From Limnohabitans lacus (lineage in GTDB: Bacteria; Pseudomonadota; Gammaproteobacteria; Burkholderiales; Burkholderiaceae_C), in the NCBI RefSeq assembly GCF_030053395.1, contig NZ_JASGBH010000003.1:332295-396294 (forward strand): a stretch of 64,000 nucleotides of DNA, given 5' to 3'. Within the stretch, counting starts at the first letter, position 1. Each line of letters starts with the position of its first letter. A program made the position numbers and the translations under genes. The notes under the pieces were generated by a model. That model had not been told where the DNA came from. It made no database searches and saw nothing but the letters and a program-made list of their open reading frames with translations. Shown piece by piece: positions 7,939 through 16,748 of this stretch.

Positions 7939-9030
7939 ATGTTCAACCGTTTGATTTCCAACGACCAGCCGCGCAGCCGCCTGCTGGCCGTCTTGCTGGC
8001 CCTCACCTTGCTAGGTCTGGCCTTTGCGCCTTTTCTGTTCCCCGGTGTCAAGGCCTTGTCGGTCGCGGCCAAGGTGCTGATTTTTGTGGTGCTGGTGGCG
8101 GGCTTTGACCTGCTCTTGGGCTACACCGGCATCGTCAGCTTTGCGCACACCATGTTCTTTGGCATCGGCGCTTATGGCATTGCCATCTCTTCAAACACCT
8201 GGGGGCCGACCTGGGGCGCTTTGGCCGCAGGCTTTGCTTTGTCGCTGGCCCTCACGCTGGTGTTGTCTCTGGCCATTGGCCTGTTTTCACTGCGCGTGCG
8301 GGCCATCTTTTTCGCCATGATCACGCTGGCCGTGGCGGCAGCTTTTCAGACGCTGGCCTCGCAGTTGTCCGATTTCACGGGCGGTGAAGATGGCCTGAGC
8401 TTCAAGCTGCCCGAGCTGCTCTTGCCCAGCACCGAGTTCAGCGAAGAGCCCTTCCTCGGCGTGTCGCTGGATGGGCGTTTGCTCTGCTACTACCTGTTGT
8501 TTGTGCTGGCTGTGGGAATGCTGTTGTCGCTGCTGCGCATCGTCAACTCGCCCTTTGGCCGCGTGCTGCAAGCCATTCGTGAAAATGAATTCCGCGCCGA
8601 GGCGATTGGTTACCGCGTGGTGGTGTACCGCACCCTGTCGAGTGTGTTGTCGGCGCTGTATGCCTGTGTGGCCGGTGCCATGCTGGCGCTTTGGCTGCGT
8701 TACAACGGGCCGGACACCTCGCTGAGTTTTGAAATCATGATGGACGTGCTGCTGATCGTGGTGATTGGCGGCATGGGCACCATCTATGGCGCGGCCATCG
8801 GCTCGGTGCTGTTCTTGCTGGCGCAAAGCTATTTGCAAGACTTGCTTCGACTGGGCAGCGAGGCCACGGCTGCCCTGCCTTTGCTGTCGGCATTGCTCTC
8901 GCCCGACCGCTGGCTGCTCTGGCTGGGTCTGCTGTTTGTGCTGTCGGTCTATTACTTTCCGACCGGGGTGGTGGGCCGCTTGCGCACCCGCGCCGCACTG
9001 CGGGCCCTGGCATCGTCTAAACAGGCATGA
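7939..9030 (+). CDS. livM: Branched-chain amino acid ABC transporter permease LivM
   Basis: The chosen ATG at 7939 gives 363 residues. An upstream in-frame extension overlaps livH and adds nothing conserved. Hydrophobic segments alternate with LivM motifs GFDLLLGYTGIVSFAHTMFFGIGAYG, FQTLASQLSDFTGGEDGL and RVLQAIRENEFRAEAIGY, the ATPase-coupling loop. GGMGTIYGAAIGSVLF follows. With LivH it forms the translocation channel. The C-terminal 30 residues are basic and probably cytoplasmic. Confidence 0.92.
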   Translation: MFNRLISNDQPRSRLLAVLLALTLLGLAFAPFLFPGVKALSVAAKVLIFVVLVAGFDLLLGYTGIVSFAHTMFFGIGAYGIAISSNTWGPTWGALAAGFALSLALTLVLSLAIGLFSLRVRAIFFAMITLAVAAAFQTLASQLSDFTGGEDGLSFKLPELLLPSTEFSEEPFLGVSLDGRLLCYYLLFVLAVGMLLSLLRIVNSPFGRVLQAIRENEFRAEAIGYRVVVYRTLSSVLSALYACVAGAMLALWLRYNGPDTSLSFEIMMDVLLIVVIGGMGTIYGAAIGSVLFLLAQSYLQDLLRLGSEATAALPLLSALLSPDRWLLWLGLLFVLSVYYFPTGVVGRLRTRAALRALASSKQA

Positions 9031-9037
9031 GGCTGAC

Positions 9038-9904
9038 ATGACGTTCACATCCAACTACATCACCTGCGCTGGGCTTGAAATCCATTACACCGACTGGGGC
9101 AAGGCCGACAAAGGCACCGTGATCGCCTGGCACGGGCTGGCCCGAACAGGCCGCGACATGGACGAGCTGGCCACGCACCTGAGTGCTCGCGGCTGGCGCG
9201 TGATTTGCCCCGACACGGTGGGCCGAGGCCTGTCGCAGTGGAGCAGCGCCCCCGAGCAAGAGTATTGCTTGGCGTTTTACGCCCGCATCGCCCGCGAACT
9301 GATCGACAGCCTGCAGCTGCGCGCTGTGCACTGGGTCGGCACCTCCATGGGCGGGGCCATTGGCACGCTGTGCGCGGCGGGCTTGCTGGAACCCACTTTG
9401 AAGCACCGCATCCTCAGCCTCACGCTCAATGACAACGCACCTGAGCTGGCCCAGGCAGCGATCGACCGCATCAAAGCCTATGCGGGCACGCCCCCGGCCT
9501 TTGCCACGGTGACCGAACTCGAAGCCTTTTTGCGCCAGGTCTACAAACCCTATGGGTGGCTCAGCGATGCGCAGTGGCGTCGCTTGACCGAAACATCAAC
9601 CCGCCGCTTGCCCGATGGGCGCGTCACGCCGCATTACGACCCGGCCATGGTGATGCAGTTCACGGCGCATCCCAACGACTACCTGATCTGGAACCACTAC
9701 GACGCGCTCAAGCTGCCCGTGATGCTTTTGCGTGGCGCGCAATCGGACCTGGTCCTGCCCGAGACGGTCAACGAAATGCGCAGGCGTGGCCCGGGTGCCT
9801 TGGGCTTGCTCAAGCACATCGAGGTGCCCGGTTGTGGCCACGCCCCCGCGCTGAATGTGTTGCAGCAAATGGAGTGGGTGCAGCGCTTCATCGCGGGCGA
9901 TTGA
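9038..9904 (+). CDS. Alpha/beta hydrolase encoded with the Liv transporter
   Basis: Starting at ATG 9038, seven bases after livM, this gives 288 residues. It has an alpha/beta-hydrolase fold with the oxyanion region AWHGLARTGRDMDEL, nucleophile elbow GTSMGGAIG (Ser), an acid in the LRGAQSDLVLPE segment and catalytic His in VPGCGHAPAL. The fold covers esterases, lactonases and C-C hydrolases. The tight link to the transporter suggests that it acts on the imported compound or its ester or lactone. This argues mildly against a plain amino acid ligand, but that is inference. Confidence 0.88.
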   Translation: MTFTSNYITCAGLEIHYTDWGKADKGTVIAWHGLARTGRDMDELATHLSARGWRVICPDTVGRGLSQWSSAPEQEYCLAFYARIARELIDSLQLRAVHWVGTSMGGAIGTLCAAGLLEPTLKHRILSLTLNDNAPELAQAAIDRIKAYAGTPPAFATVTELEAFLRQVYKPYGWLSDAQWRRLTETSTRRLPDGRVTPHYDPAMVMQFTAHPNDYLIWNHYDALKLPVMLLRGAQSDLVLPETVNEMRRRGPGALGLLKHIEVPGCGHAPALNVLQQMEWVQRFIAGD

Positions 9905-9975
9905 GCATGGGTATTTCCACGCTGAACTGAAGGGCGTTTTGCAAGGACAATGGCATTTCAGTTCCGGAGTCGTGA

Positions 9976-10992
9976 ATGCGTTTTTTCAAGTGGATCCCTT
10001 GTGTGGCCATGATCGCCACAGGCGCACAAGCCCAAAACCGCGAGGTCAACATCATCTGCTCGGCCCAAGCGGCCTGGTGCAGCATGATTGCGGTCACTTT
10101 TGAAAAGAGCCAAGGCATCAAGGTCAACATGACCGCCAAGGGCTCGGGCGAGGCGATTGCCCAGCTGGCCGCAGAAAAAGCGAACCCCAAAACCGACATC
10201 TGGTTTGGTGGCACCGGTGACCCCCACCTGCAGGCGGCCGAGCAAAACCTGAGCCTCGAATACAAATCGCCCACGCTGCCCAAGCTGCACGACTGGGCCC
10301 AAAAGCAAGCCGCGCAATCGGGCTACAAAACGGTGGGCATTTACTCTGGCCCACTGGGCTTTGGCTACAACACCGAGCTGCTGGCCAAGAAAAAACTGCC
10401 CGTGCCCAAGACCTGGGGCGACCTCCTGAAGCCCGAATACAAGGGCGAAATCCAGTCAGCCAACCCAGCATCCAGCGGCACGGCCTACACCATGATCGCC
10501 ACGCTGGTGCAGCTCATGGGCGAAGACAAAGCCTTTGAGTACCTCAAGGGCCTGCACAAAAACATCGGCACTTATACCCGCTCTGGCACCGGCCCTATCA
10601 AGGCGGTGGCGCGGGGCGAGACGGCCGTGTCCATCAGCTTTGTGCACGACGGCCCCGGTGAAAAAGCCCAAGGCTTTCCCATCGAGACCATCACCCCAGC
10701 CGACGGTACGGGCGCTGAGATCGGCTCCATGTCCATCGTGCGCGGCAGCCGCAACCTGGAGGCCGCCAAGAAGTTTTACGAATGGGCCTTGACCCCGTCG
10801 GCCCAAGAGCTGGCGGCGGCCACCTTGCAGTTTCAGCTGCCATCCCACAAAGAGGCCAAGGTCGACCCGCGTGTGCCGGACTTTCGCAAGATCAAGCTGA
10901 TCCACTACGACTACGCCAAATACGGCCAGACGGCCGAGCGCAAGCGCCTGATCCAGCGCTGGGAAAAAGACGTCAACAGCCTGCCTCGTTGA
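9976..10992 (+). CDS. Fe(III)-type ABC transporter periplasmic binding protein (COG1840 type)
   Basis: This 338-residue protein starts with ATG 9976 (GGAG at 9966-9969). A Sec signal peptide ends at GAQAQ. Motifs VNIICSAQAAWCSMIAVTFE, DIWFGGTGDPHLQAAEQ, GIYSGPLGFGYNTELL and the C-terminal VRGSRNLEAAKKFYEWAL are those of the AfuA/FbpA-like cluster of binding proteins. The usual Tyr-Tyr iron ligands cannot be placed with confidence, and no Fur box is visible upstream. An organophosphonate or other anion is therefore a real alternative to ferric iron. Its permease and ATPase genes follow directly. Confidence 0.85.
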   Translation: MRFFKWIPCVAMIATGAQAQNREVNIICSAQAAWCSMIAVTFEKSQGIKVNMTAKGSGEAIAQLAAEKANPKTDIWFGGTGDPHLQAAEQNLSLEYKSPTLPKLHDWAQKQAAQSGYKTVGIYSGPLGFGYNTELLAKKKLPVPKTWGDLLKPEYKGEIQSANPASSGTAYTMIATLVQLMGEDKAFEYLKGLHKNIGTYTRSGTGPIKAVARGETAVSISFVHDGPGEKAQGFPIETITPADGTGAEIGSMSIVRGSRNLEAAKKFYEWALTPSAQELAAATLQFQLPSHKEAKVDPRVPDFRKIKLIHYDYAKYGQTAERKRLIQRWEKDVNSLPR

Positions 10993-11005
10993 ATGACTGC
11001 TTGAG

Positions 11006-13213
11006 ATGAATCCTGCGCTCCGTTTACAACGCGCTTTGCAAGCGTGGGTCCTGCTGGGCTTGTTGAGCTTCGCGCTGCTGCCTTGGTATTTCCTGCAACA
11101 AATGTCTTTGGTCGAGGCGCTGCCCGGTATCTGGGCCGGGGCCGAAACGGCCAGTGGCTGGGTCCAGGCGGCGCAGCATGGGCGGCCTTGGTTGTGGTCG
11201 GGGTTGGTGGGTTTGTTGCTATGCGGCCTGGCCGTAGCGCGGCCTTGGCCTGCCCGTGCACAAGGCGGGCTGCTGCTGTTGGGCAGCTTGATAGGCCTGT
11301 TGGGCTTGCTGGGCAGTGGCTTCGTCATTGGGGCCACGGGCTGGTCCTTCGAGTCGCTGGAAGCCTTGTGGGGTGCTTTGCCCACCGGCCAATACGGCAT
11401 GGGCTGGGGCGCTGCCGTGGTCTTGCTCAGCTTGGTGGTTTTGCTGGGCGCGGCGCTGGCGCGGCTGGGCGCGTTTCGTGGCGATGTGTTCGTGGCCGCT
11501 GCCGTGGTGCTGTGCAGCGCTTTGCTGGCGCTGTTTGTGGTCTACCCGGTGCTGCGCTCTTTGGTGGCCGCTTGGGTGGACGAGATCGGAGCCTATGCCA
11601 TGGTGCACCTGCTGGACCGCGTGGCCACCGAGCGCATATGGGGTCTGGGCTGTGTGCAGGGGGCAGGGCGCTGCGGCGTGGCCTGGAACACCTTGTGGTT
11701 GGCCTTCATCACCGCCACTGGCACCACCATCATGGGCACTTTTCTGGCCCTGTGGGCTGAGCGGGGCGGCACGCGCTTGGCCAAGCCGCTCAACATTTTG
11801 GCCATGCTGCCCATCATCACGCCGCCCTTTGTGGTGGGCTTGGGTTTGATTCTTTTGTTTGGCCGTGCGGGTCTGTTCAACCAGGGTTTGGAGTGGGCCT
11901 TGGGCATCGAGCCCGGGCGCTGGTTTTATGGCGTGTTTGGCATCTGGCTGGCGCAGATGTTCGCCTTCACGCCGATAGCCTTCTTGATCATGCGCGGTGT
12001 GGTGCAGGGTGTGAGCCCCAGCATGGAAGAGGCCGCGCAAACCCTGCGGGCCAGCCGCATGAAGACCTTCTGGACGGTGACGCTGCCCTTGCTCAAACCC
12101 GGCTTGGCCAACGCGTTTTTGGTGGGCTTCATCGAAAGCATGGCCGACTTTGGCAACCCCATCATCGTGGGCGGGCAGTACGCGGTGCTGTCCACCGAGA
12201 TCTTCTTTGCCATCGTGGGCGCGGCGATGGACCCCGGCATGGCGGCCGCGCTGGCGCTGGTGCTGACGGGCTTTGCGCTGGCGGTGTTTTTGGTGCAGCG
12301 CCGGGTGCTCTCGGGCAGCAGTTTCACCACCGTTTCGGGCAAGGGCGATGCGGGTGTGGCCATGGCTTTGCCGCCAGCGGTGCTGCGCGTGTGCCGTGGC
12401 GTGGCGGGGCCGTGGCTCTTGTTCACCGTGGTGGTGTATTTGTTTGCCTTTGCCGGCGGCTTTGTGCAGACCTGGGGGCGCGACTTCACCTTCACACTGG
12501 CGCATTTCAAGACGGCCTTCGACGTGCAGATGGGTGACTTTGGCTGGGTGTTTGCGGGCACAGCCTGGAAGTCGCTGTTCACCACGCTCAGCCTCTCGGC
12601 CATGGCCGCACCCATTTGTGCGGGCTCGGGCTTGCTCATGGCCTGGCTGCTGGCCCGCACCGAGTTCCGGGGCAAGGCGGCGTTTGAGTTTTCTGCATTG
12701 CTCACTTTTGCCATTCCGGGCACGGTGCTGGGCGTGAGCTACATCCTGGCCTTCAACGTGCCGCCGGTGGAACTGACGGGCACTGGTTTGGTCATCGTGT
12801 TGTGTTTTGTGTTCCGCAACTTGCCCGTTGGCGTGCGGGCTGGCACGGCGGCCTTCAAGCAGCTGGACCGCTCGCTGGACGAAGCCTCGCAAATGCTGCG
12901 GGCCAGCACGCTCACCACGTTGCGCCGGGTGGTGCTGCCGCTGCTCAAGCCCGCGCTGGTGGCGGCGCTGGTGTACAGCTTTGTGCGCTCCATGACCACG
13001 GTGTCGGCGGTGATTTTTTTGGTCACGGCGCAGTATGAGTTGGCCACCACCTACATCATTGGCCGCGTGGGCAATGGCGACTATGGCGTGGCGTTGGCAT
13101 ATTGCACGGTGCTCATGGTGCTCATGTCGGTCATCACCTGGGGCATTCAAAAGCTGGTGGGCCAGCGGCAGCTGGGGCGACGTGCCGCGCTGCAGCAAGA
13201 AACAAAGGTTTAA
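11006..13213 (+). CDS. Fe(III)-type ABC transporter permease, fused double domain with N-terminal extension
   Basis: This 735-residue membrane protein contains two BPD-type permease domains. Each has an EAA loop: EEAAQTLRASRMKTFWTVTL and DEASQMLRASTLTTLRRVVL, both followed by PLLKP. That is the FbpB/AfuB layout, in which one polypeptide supplies both halves of the channel. The first 170 or so residues add extra hydrophobic segments that the usual FbpB of about 550 residues lacks. The gene lies 13 bases after the binding protein and five before the ATPase. Confidence 0.9.
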   Translation: MNPALRLQRALQAWVLLGLLSFALLPWYFLQQMSLVEALPGIWAGAETASGWVQAAQHGRPWLWSGLVGLLLCGLAVARPWPARAQGGLLLLGSLIGLLGLLGSGFVIGATGWSFESLEALWGALPTGQYGMGWGAAVVLLSLVVLLGAALARLGAFRGDVFVAAAVVLCSALLALFVVYPVLRSLVAAWVDEIGAYAMVHLLDRVATERIWGLGCVQGAGRCGVAWNTLWLAFITATGTTIMGTFLALWAERGGTRLAKPLNILAMLPIITPPFVVGLGLILLFGRAGLFNQGLEWALGIEPGRWFYGVFGIWLAQMFAFTPIAFLIMRGVVQGVSPSMEEAAQTLRASRMKTFWTVTLPLLKPGLANAFLVGFIESMADFGNPIIVGGQYAVLSTEIFFAIVGAAMDPGMAAALALVLTGFALAVFLVQRRVLSGSSFTTVSGKGDAGVAMALPPAVLRVCRGVAGPWLLFTVVVYLFAFAGGFVQTWGRDFTFTLAHFKTAFDVQMGDFGWVFAGTAWKSLFTTLSLSAMAAPICAGSGLLMAWLLARTEFRGKAAFEFSALLTFAIPGTVLGVSYILAFNVPPVELTGTGLVIVLCFVFRNLPVGVRAGTAAFKQLDRSLDEASQMLRASTLTTLRRVVLPLLKPALVAALVYSFVRSMTTVSAVIFLVTAQYELATTYIIGRVGNGDYGVALAYCTVLMVLMSVITWGIQKLVGQRQLGRRAALQQETKV

Positions 13214-13217
13214 CGCG

Positions 13218-14273
13218 ATGGGCATTCAATTCAAACAAGTCACCAAACGCTATGGCGGGGCTGACTCGCCGCTGGTGGTGCAGGGCATCGACTTTGTCGT
13301 GCCCAAGGGGAGCCTCGCCACCATCCTCGGGCCGTCGGGCTGCGGCAAAACCACCACCTTGCGCATGATCGCCGGGCTGGAAGCGCCCACAGGCGGGCAG
13401 ATCGTGATCGACGGCGTGGACGTGACGCACCTGGGCCCGTCCGAGCGCAATGTGAGCATGGTGTTCCAAAGCTACGCGCTCTTCCCCCACATGAATGTGA
13501 TCGGCAACGTGCGCTATGGCTTGGACGTGAGCGGTGTGCACAAAACCGAAGCCTTGGAGCGGGCCCAAAAAAGCCTGGCTCTGGTGGGGCTGGCGGGCTA
13601 CGAAGAGCGCTTGCCCAGTGAACTGTCGGGCGGTCAGCAGCAGCGCGTGGCCTTGGCCCGCGCCTTGGTGTTGGAGCCCGCGGTTTTGCTGTTTGACGAA
13701 CCACTGTCCAACCTGGACGCTCGCCTGCGCCGTTCAATGCGGGACGAAATCCGTCACCTGCAGCAGCGCTTGGGCTTGACGGTGGCCTACGTCACACACG
13801 ACCAAAGCGAAGCCCTGGCCGTGAGCGACCAGATCATCGTGATGGAGGCCGGACGCATCGCCCAAGCGGGCACGCCGCAAGACCTGTACGAAAGGCCCGC
13901 ATCGGCTTTTGTGGCCGGCTTCATGGGCGAGGCGGTGCTGTTTGACGGCCAATCGCTGGCCGATGGTTCGGTGCAGGTGGGTCCTCTTCGCTTGTTGCCA
14001 CGCCATGCGGTGGCCCCAGGCGCGGTGCGTGCAGCGGTGCGGCCCGAAGCTTGGTTGGTTGGGCGCGAACTGCTGGGCAGTGAAACCTTGCAGGGCAGCT
14101 TGTCTGCCGAGCTCAAGCAATGGTCTTACCTGGGCAGCTTTGTGGAGCTGAGCTTTGACACCGCGCTGGGCCCGGTGTTTGTGGTCTCGCCCGAGGTTGA
14201 GCGCGACTGGCGCATCGGCCAAGTGCTGGCTCTCAGCTTGCCGGGTCGTGGTGTCTCGGTGGTGGCGGTTTGA
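13218..14273 (+). CDS. ABC transporter ATP-binding protein, FbpC/PotA type
   Basis: ATG 13218 gives 351 residues. The N-terminal ATPase domain has Walker [11 protein letters not shown]-loop MVFQSYALFPHM, signature [15 protein letters not shown], Walker B VLLFDEPLSNLDARLR and switch His in YVTHDQSEAL. A C-terminal TOBE-like regulatory domain (about 240-351) includes the AVRPEAW segment. It powers the permease just upstream. The ORF could be read further upstream, but that part overlaps the permease gene and is not conserved-looking. Confidence 0.92.
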   Translation: MGIQFKQVTKRYGGADSPLVVQGIDFVVPKGSLATILGPSGCGKTTTLRMIAGLEAPTGGQIVIDGVDVTHLGPSERNVSMVFQSYALFPHMNVIGNVRYGLDVSGVHKTEALERAQKSLALVGLAGYEERLPSELSGGQQQRVALARALVLEPAVLLFDEPLSNLDARLRRSMRDEIRHLQQRLGLTVAYVTHDQSEALAVSDQIIVMEAGRIAQAGTPQDLYERPASAFVAGFMGEAVLFDGQSLADGSVQVGPLRLLPRHAVAPGAVRAAVRPEAWLVGRELLGSETLQGSLSAELKQWSYLGSFVELSFDTALGPVFVVSPEVERDWRIGQVLALSLPGRGVSVVAV

Positions 14274-14287
14274 ATGAAAGTGCAGTC

Positions 14288-14917
14288 ATGAGCCAAGACG
14301 TGGTGTTCGATCTGGGCGGTGTGGTGTTCCGCTGGCAGCCGCTGGTGCTGCTGCAAGAGTTTTTCCCCGAGCAGGTGCGCAATGAAGCCGAGGCCCGTGA
14401 GTGGGCCAGCCAGATTTTTCAGACCTTTCACCCCGACGCCGACTGGGCGCAGTTTGACTTGGGCCGCATCGAGCCCGAGCCGCTGGCGAAGCGCATCGCC
14501 AAGCGCACCGGGCTGGCCGAGGCCGATGTGCGCCACTTGATCGCCAGCATCCCCACGCACCTGCTGCCCATGCAAGGCACGGTGGACTTGATCCACGAGC
14601 TGAAAGCGCAAGGCCACCGCCTGTATTACCTGTCCAATATGCCTGCAGGCTATGCCGAACATCTGGTGCGGGTGAACCCGTTTTTCAGTCAGTTTGAGGG
14701 CGGCATCTTTTCAGCGCATGTGCAGCAGATCAAACCATTGCCCGATATCTTTGCCACCGCGCAAGCGCGTTGGCCATTGCGCGGCCAGCCTGTGTTCATC
14801 GACGATGTGCAACACAATATCGACGCCGCCCATGAGCACGGTTGGCAAGCCATCCGCTTTGAATCCCCAGAGCAGGTCAGGTCGGCGTTGGTGGCGCACG
14901 GCTATTTGATGGGCTGA
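14288..14917 (+). CDS. HAD-superfamily phosphatase (YihX-like, subfamily IA)
   Basis: The ATG at 14288 gives 209 residues; a TTG at 14270 is possible but would overlap the ATPase gene. Motif I is VVFDLGGVVFRW (nucleophile Asp and a Gly in the acid/base position +2, as in YihX-type proteins). Motif II is YYLSNMPAGYAEHL, motif III Lys is in QIKPLPDIF, and motif IV is FIDDVQHNIDAAHEHGW. This is a small cytosolic phosphatase, probably for sugar phosphates or nucleotides. Its place at the end of an ABC operon may be incidental. Confidence 0.85.
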   Translation: MSQDVVFDLGGVVFRWQPLVLLQEFFPEQVRNEAEAREWASQIFQTFHPDADWAQFDLGRIEPEPLAKRIAKRTGLAEADVRHLIASIPTHLLPMQGTVDLIHELKAQGHRLYYLSNMPAGYAEHLVRVNPFFSQFEGGIFSAHVQQIKPLPDIFATAQARWPLRGQPVFIDDVQHNIDAAHEHGWQAIRFESPEQVRSALVAHGYLMG

Positions 14918-14998
14918 CTTAACCCTTGACGCAGCGGTGTTTCGTGGTCTGTGAGACATTGCCAGACCGATTGTGCGGTGACCAAAGGAGAGCAAACC

Positions 14999-15175
14999 AT
15001 GGAAGACGAACGCTGCTGCGGCACAGGCACTTGCATCATCAACCCCGATGGCTATTGCTGGTGCGGCCAAAGATGGGATGGCGAAAAAATGTGTTTCCCA
15101 GACCCGCAGGCACTTTCAAAGCCTTCGTTTCCGGCTGAAGAGCCTGTGAAAGTCAAAAACGACGGCGCGGCTTGA
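14999..15175 (+). CDS. Small cysteine-rich conserved protein
   Basis: This 58-residue protein starts at ATG 14999 behind AAAGGAGA (GGAG at 14987-14990). The core CCGTGTCIINPDGYCWCGQ continues with WDGEKMCF and gives six Cys residues within the first 33. The remaining tail is Pro/Lys-rich and probably disordered. Two CxnC pairs suggest metal or Fe-S binding or a redox role. No signal peptide is present, so it should be cytosolic. I have seen this pattern in Comamonadaceae proteins of unknown function, but no function can be assigned. Confidence 0.75.
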   Translation: MEDERCCGTGTCIINPDGYCWCGQRWDGEKMCFPDPQALSKPSFPAEEPVKVKNDGAA

Positions 15176-15248
15176 GTGGCTCTCCGACGGCCACTTGTGC
15201 CGGGCATGAAATGTCTGAGCCCGCTCCCACCTTATGGAATAAATCAAC

Positions 15249-15620
15249 ATGCAAACAGAAGCTTTGAACGTGCTCGGGCAAGCGCTGATGGCCTGCTCTT
15301 ATGACCCGCTGACCGGTTATTTTCGGGACGGGTGCTGCAACACGCAGGAAGACGACACCGGCTCGCATGTCATCTGCGCACGCATGACGGATGAATTCCT
15401 GAAGTATTCCTTGTCGCGCGGCAACGACTTGATGACCCCCCGCCCTGAATACCGGTTCAAGGGCCTGAAGCCGGGCGATCGATGGTGTCTATGCGCTTTG
15501 CGCTGGAAAGAGGCCTTTGATGTCGGCCTCGCCCCGCCCGTGGTTTTGGAGTCCACGCACCTGCGTGCCTTGGACTTTGTGACCCTGCAGCAGCTGCAGT
15601 CTTGCGCGTTCTCTCAGTGA
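15249..15620 (+). CDS. DUF2237 family protein
   Basis: This 123-residue protein matches the DUF2237 pattern throughout: NVLGQALMACSYDPLTGYFRDGCCNT, DTGSHVICARMTDEFLKYS, SRGNDLMTPRPEYRFKGL and PGDRWCLCALRWKEA. The family is conserved across bacteria and plants with unknown function. Conserved Cys-Cys and Cys-x-Cys positions suggest metal binding. It follows the small Cys-rich protein by 73 bases on the same strand. Confidence 0.88.
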   Translation: MQTEALNVLGQALMACSYDPLTGYFRDGCCNTQEDDTGSHVICARMTDEFLKYSLSRGNDLMTPRPEYRFKGLKPGDRWCLCALRWKEAFDVGLAPPVVLESTHLRALDFVTLQQLQSCAFSQ

Positions 15621-15639
15621 GTCAGCGCAGCTCTGAACG

Positions 15640-16728
15640 TCAGACTTGCGATCCCGCCGCCAAAGCCCGAGCCCGGCTGGCCTGAAGTGCCTTTTCGTCG
15701 GGCGCTGACAAATCCCAGCCCTGCATGTGGCCCAGGCTGATGTCGGCCAACGCCTCGATCCACTGCGCATGGTTGTTCAGGCAGGGGATGTAGCTGAAGC
15801 CTTCGCCGCCGGCGTGTAAAAACGCTTCTTGCGCTTCTTGCTGGATTTCTTCCAACGTTTCCAAGCAGTCGCCGGTGAAGCCCGGGCAGATCACGTCGAC
15901 TTTTTTGACGCCTTGCTGCGCCAGGGCGATCAGCGTGGGCTCGGTGTAGGGCTCCAGCCACTTGGCTTTGCCAAAGCGCGACTGGAAAGTCAGCTTGTAC
16001 TGGTCTTTGGACAGGCCCAGCGCCTCGGCCAGCAAGCGGCCGGTTTTCATGCACTCGCAGTGGTATGGGTCGCCCAGGTACAGGGTGCGTTCGGGCACGC
16101 CGTGAAAGCTCATCACCAGCTTCTCGGCTTGGCCGTGGGTGGCCCAGTGTTCGCGCACCGTTTGGGCCAGCGCGGCGATGTAGCGCGGGTCGTCGTGGTA
16201 GCGGTTGACAAAGCGCATCTCCGGCACCAGCCGGGTTTTCAGGCCCCAGCGGTAGACCGCATCAAACACGCTGGCCGTGGTCGTGCCGCTGTATTGCGGG
16301 TAAGCAGGCACGATCAGCACGCGCTGCACACCTTCGGCTTTGAGGGCGTCCAGTTGCTCGGGGATGGACGGCTGGCCGTAGCGCATGGCGTAACGCACCG
16401 TCACGCTGTGGCCGCGCTCATGCAGGGCGGTGCCCAATGACTGGGCCTGTTGTTCGGTGAAAACTTTGAGGGGCGAGCCGCCTTCGGTCCAGATGCTGGC
16501 GTATTTGGCGGCCGATTTCTTGGGGCGCACGCGCAAGATGATGCCGTGCAGGATCAGCCACCAGATGGGTTTGGGGATCTCGACCACGCGGCTGTCGCCC
16601 AAAAATTCGGCCAAGTATTTGCGCAATGCAGGGGCGGTGGGTGCACTGGGTGTGCCCAGGTTGCAATACAGAACAGCCGTTTTGGCGGCCTGACCATGCT
16701 GGAAGGAGGGTTCTTTGTTGAATGCCAT
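15640..16728 (-). CDS. hemH: Ferrochelatase
   Basis: This 362-residue enzyme inserts Fe(II) into protoporphyrin IX, the last step of protoheme synthesis. It carries AVLYCNLGTPSAPTAPALRKYL at the N-terminus, YPQYSGTTTASVFDAV, the active-site His in VMSFHGVPERTLYLGDPYHCEC, and the C-terminal DVICPGFTGDCLETLEEIQ and YIPCLNNHAQWIEAL regions. The position and content fit the bacterial membrane-associated enzyme. It is divergent from the HAD gene, with only 20 bases between start codons. Confidence 0.96.
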   Translation of the reverse strand: MAFNKEPSFQHGQAAKTAVLYCNLGTPSAPTAPALRKYLAEFLGDSRVVEIPKPIWWLILHGIILRVRPKKSAAKYASIWTEGGSPLKVFTEQQAQSLGTALHERGHSVTVRYAMRYGQPSIPEQLDALKAEGVQRVLIVPAYPQYSGTTTASVFDAVYRWGLKTRLVPEMRFVNRYHDDPRYIAALAQTVREHWATHGQAEKLVMSFHGVPERTLYLGDPYHCECMKTGRLLAEALGLSKDQYKLTFQSRFGKAKWLEPYTEPTLIALAQQGVKKVDVICPGFTGDCLETLEEIQQEAQEAFLHAGGEGFSYIPCLNNHAQWIEALADISLGHMQGWDLSAPDEKALQASRARALAAGSQV

Positions 16729-16748
16729 GTCGGGTATTCTCCCTCACC

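Noticed and set aside
9905..9975. Fur box before the first Fe(III)-type ABC operon
   Set aside because: The 70-base gap contains no stretch resembling GATAAT-type repeats, so iron control of this operon is not claimed.
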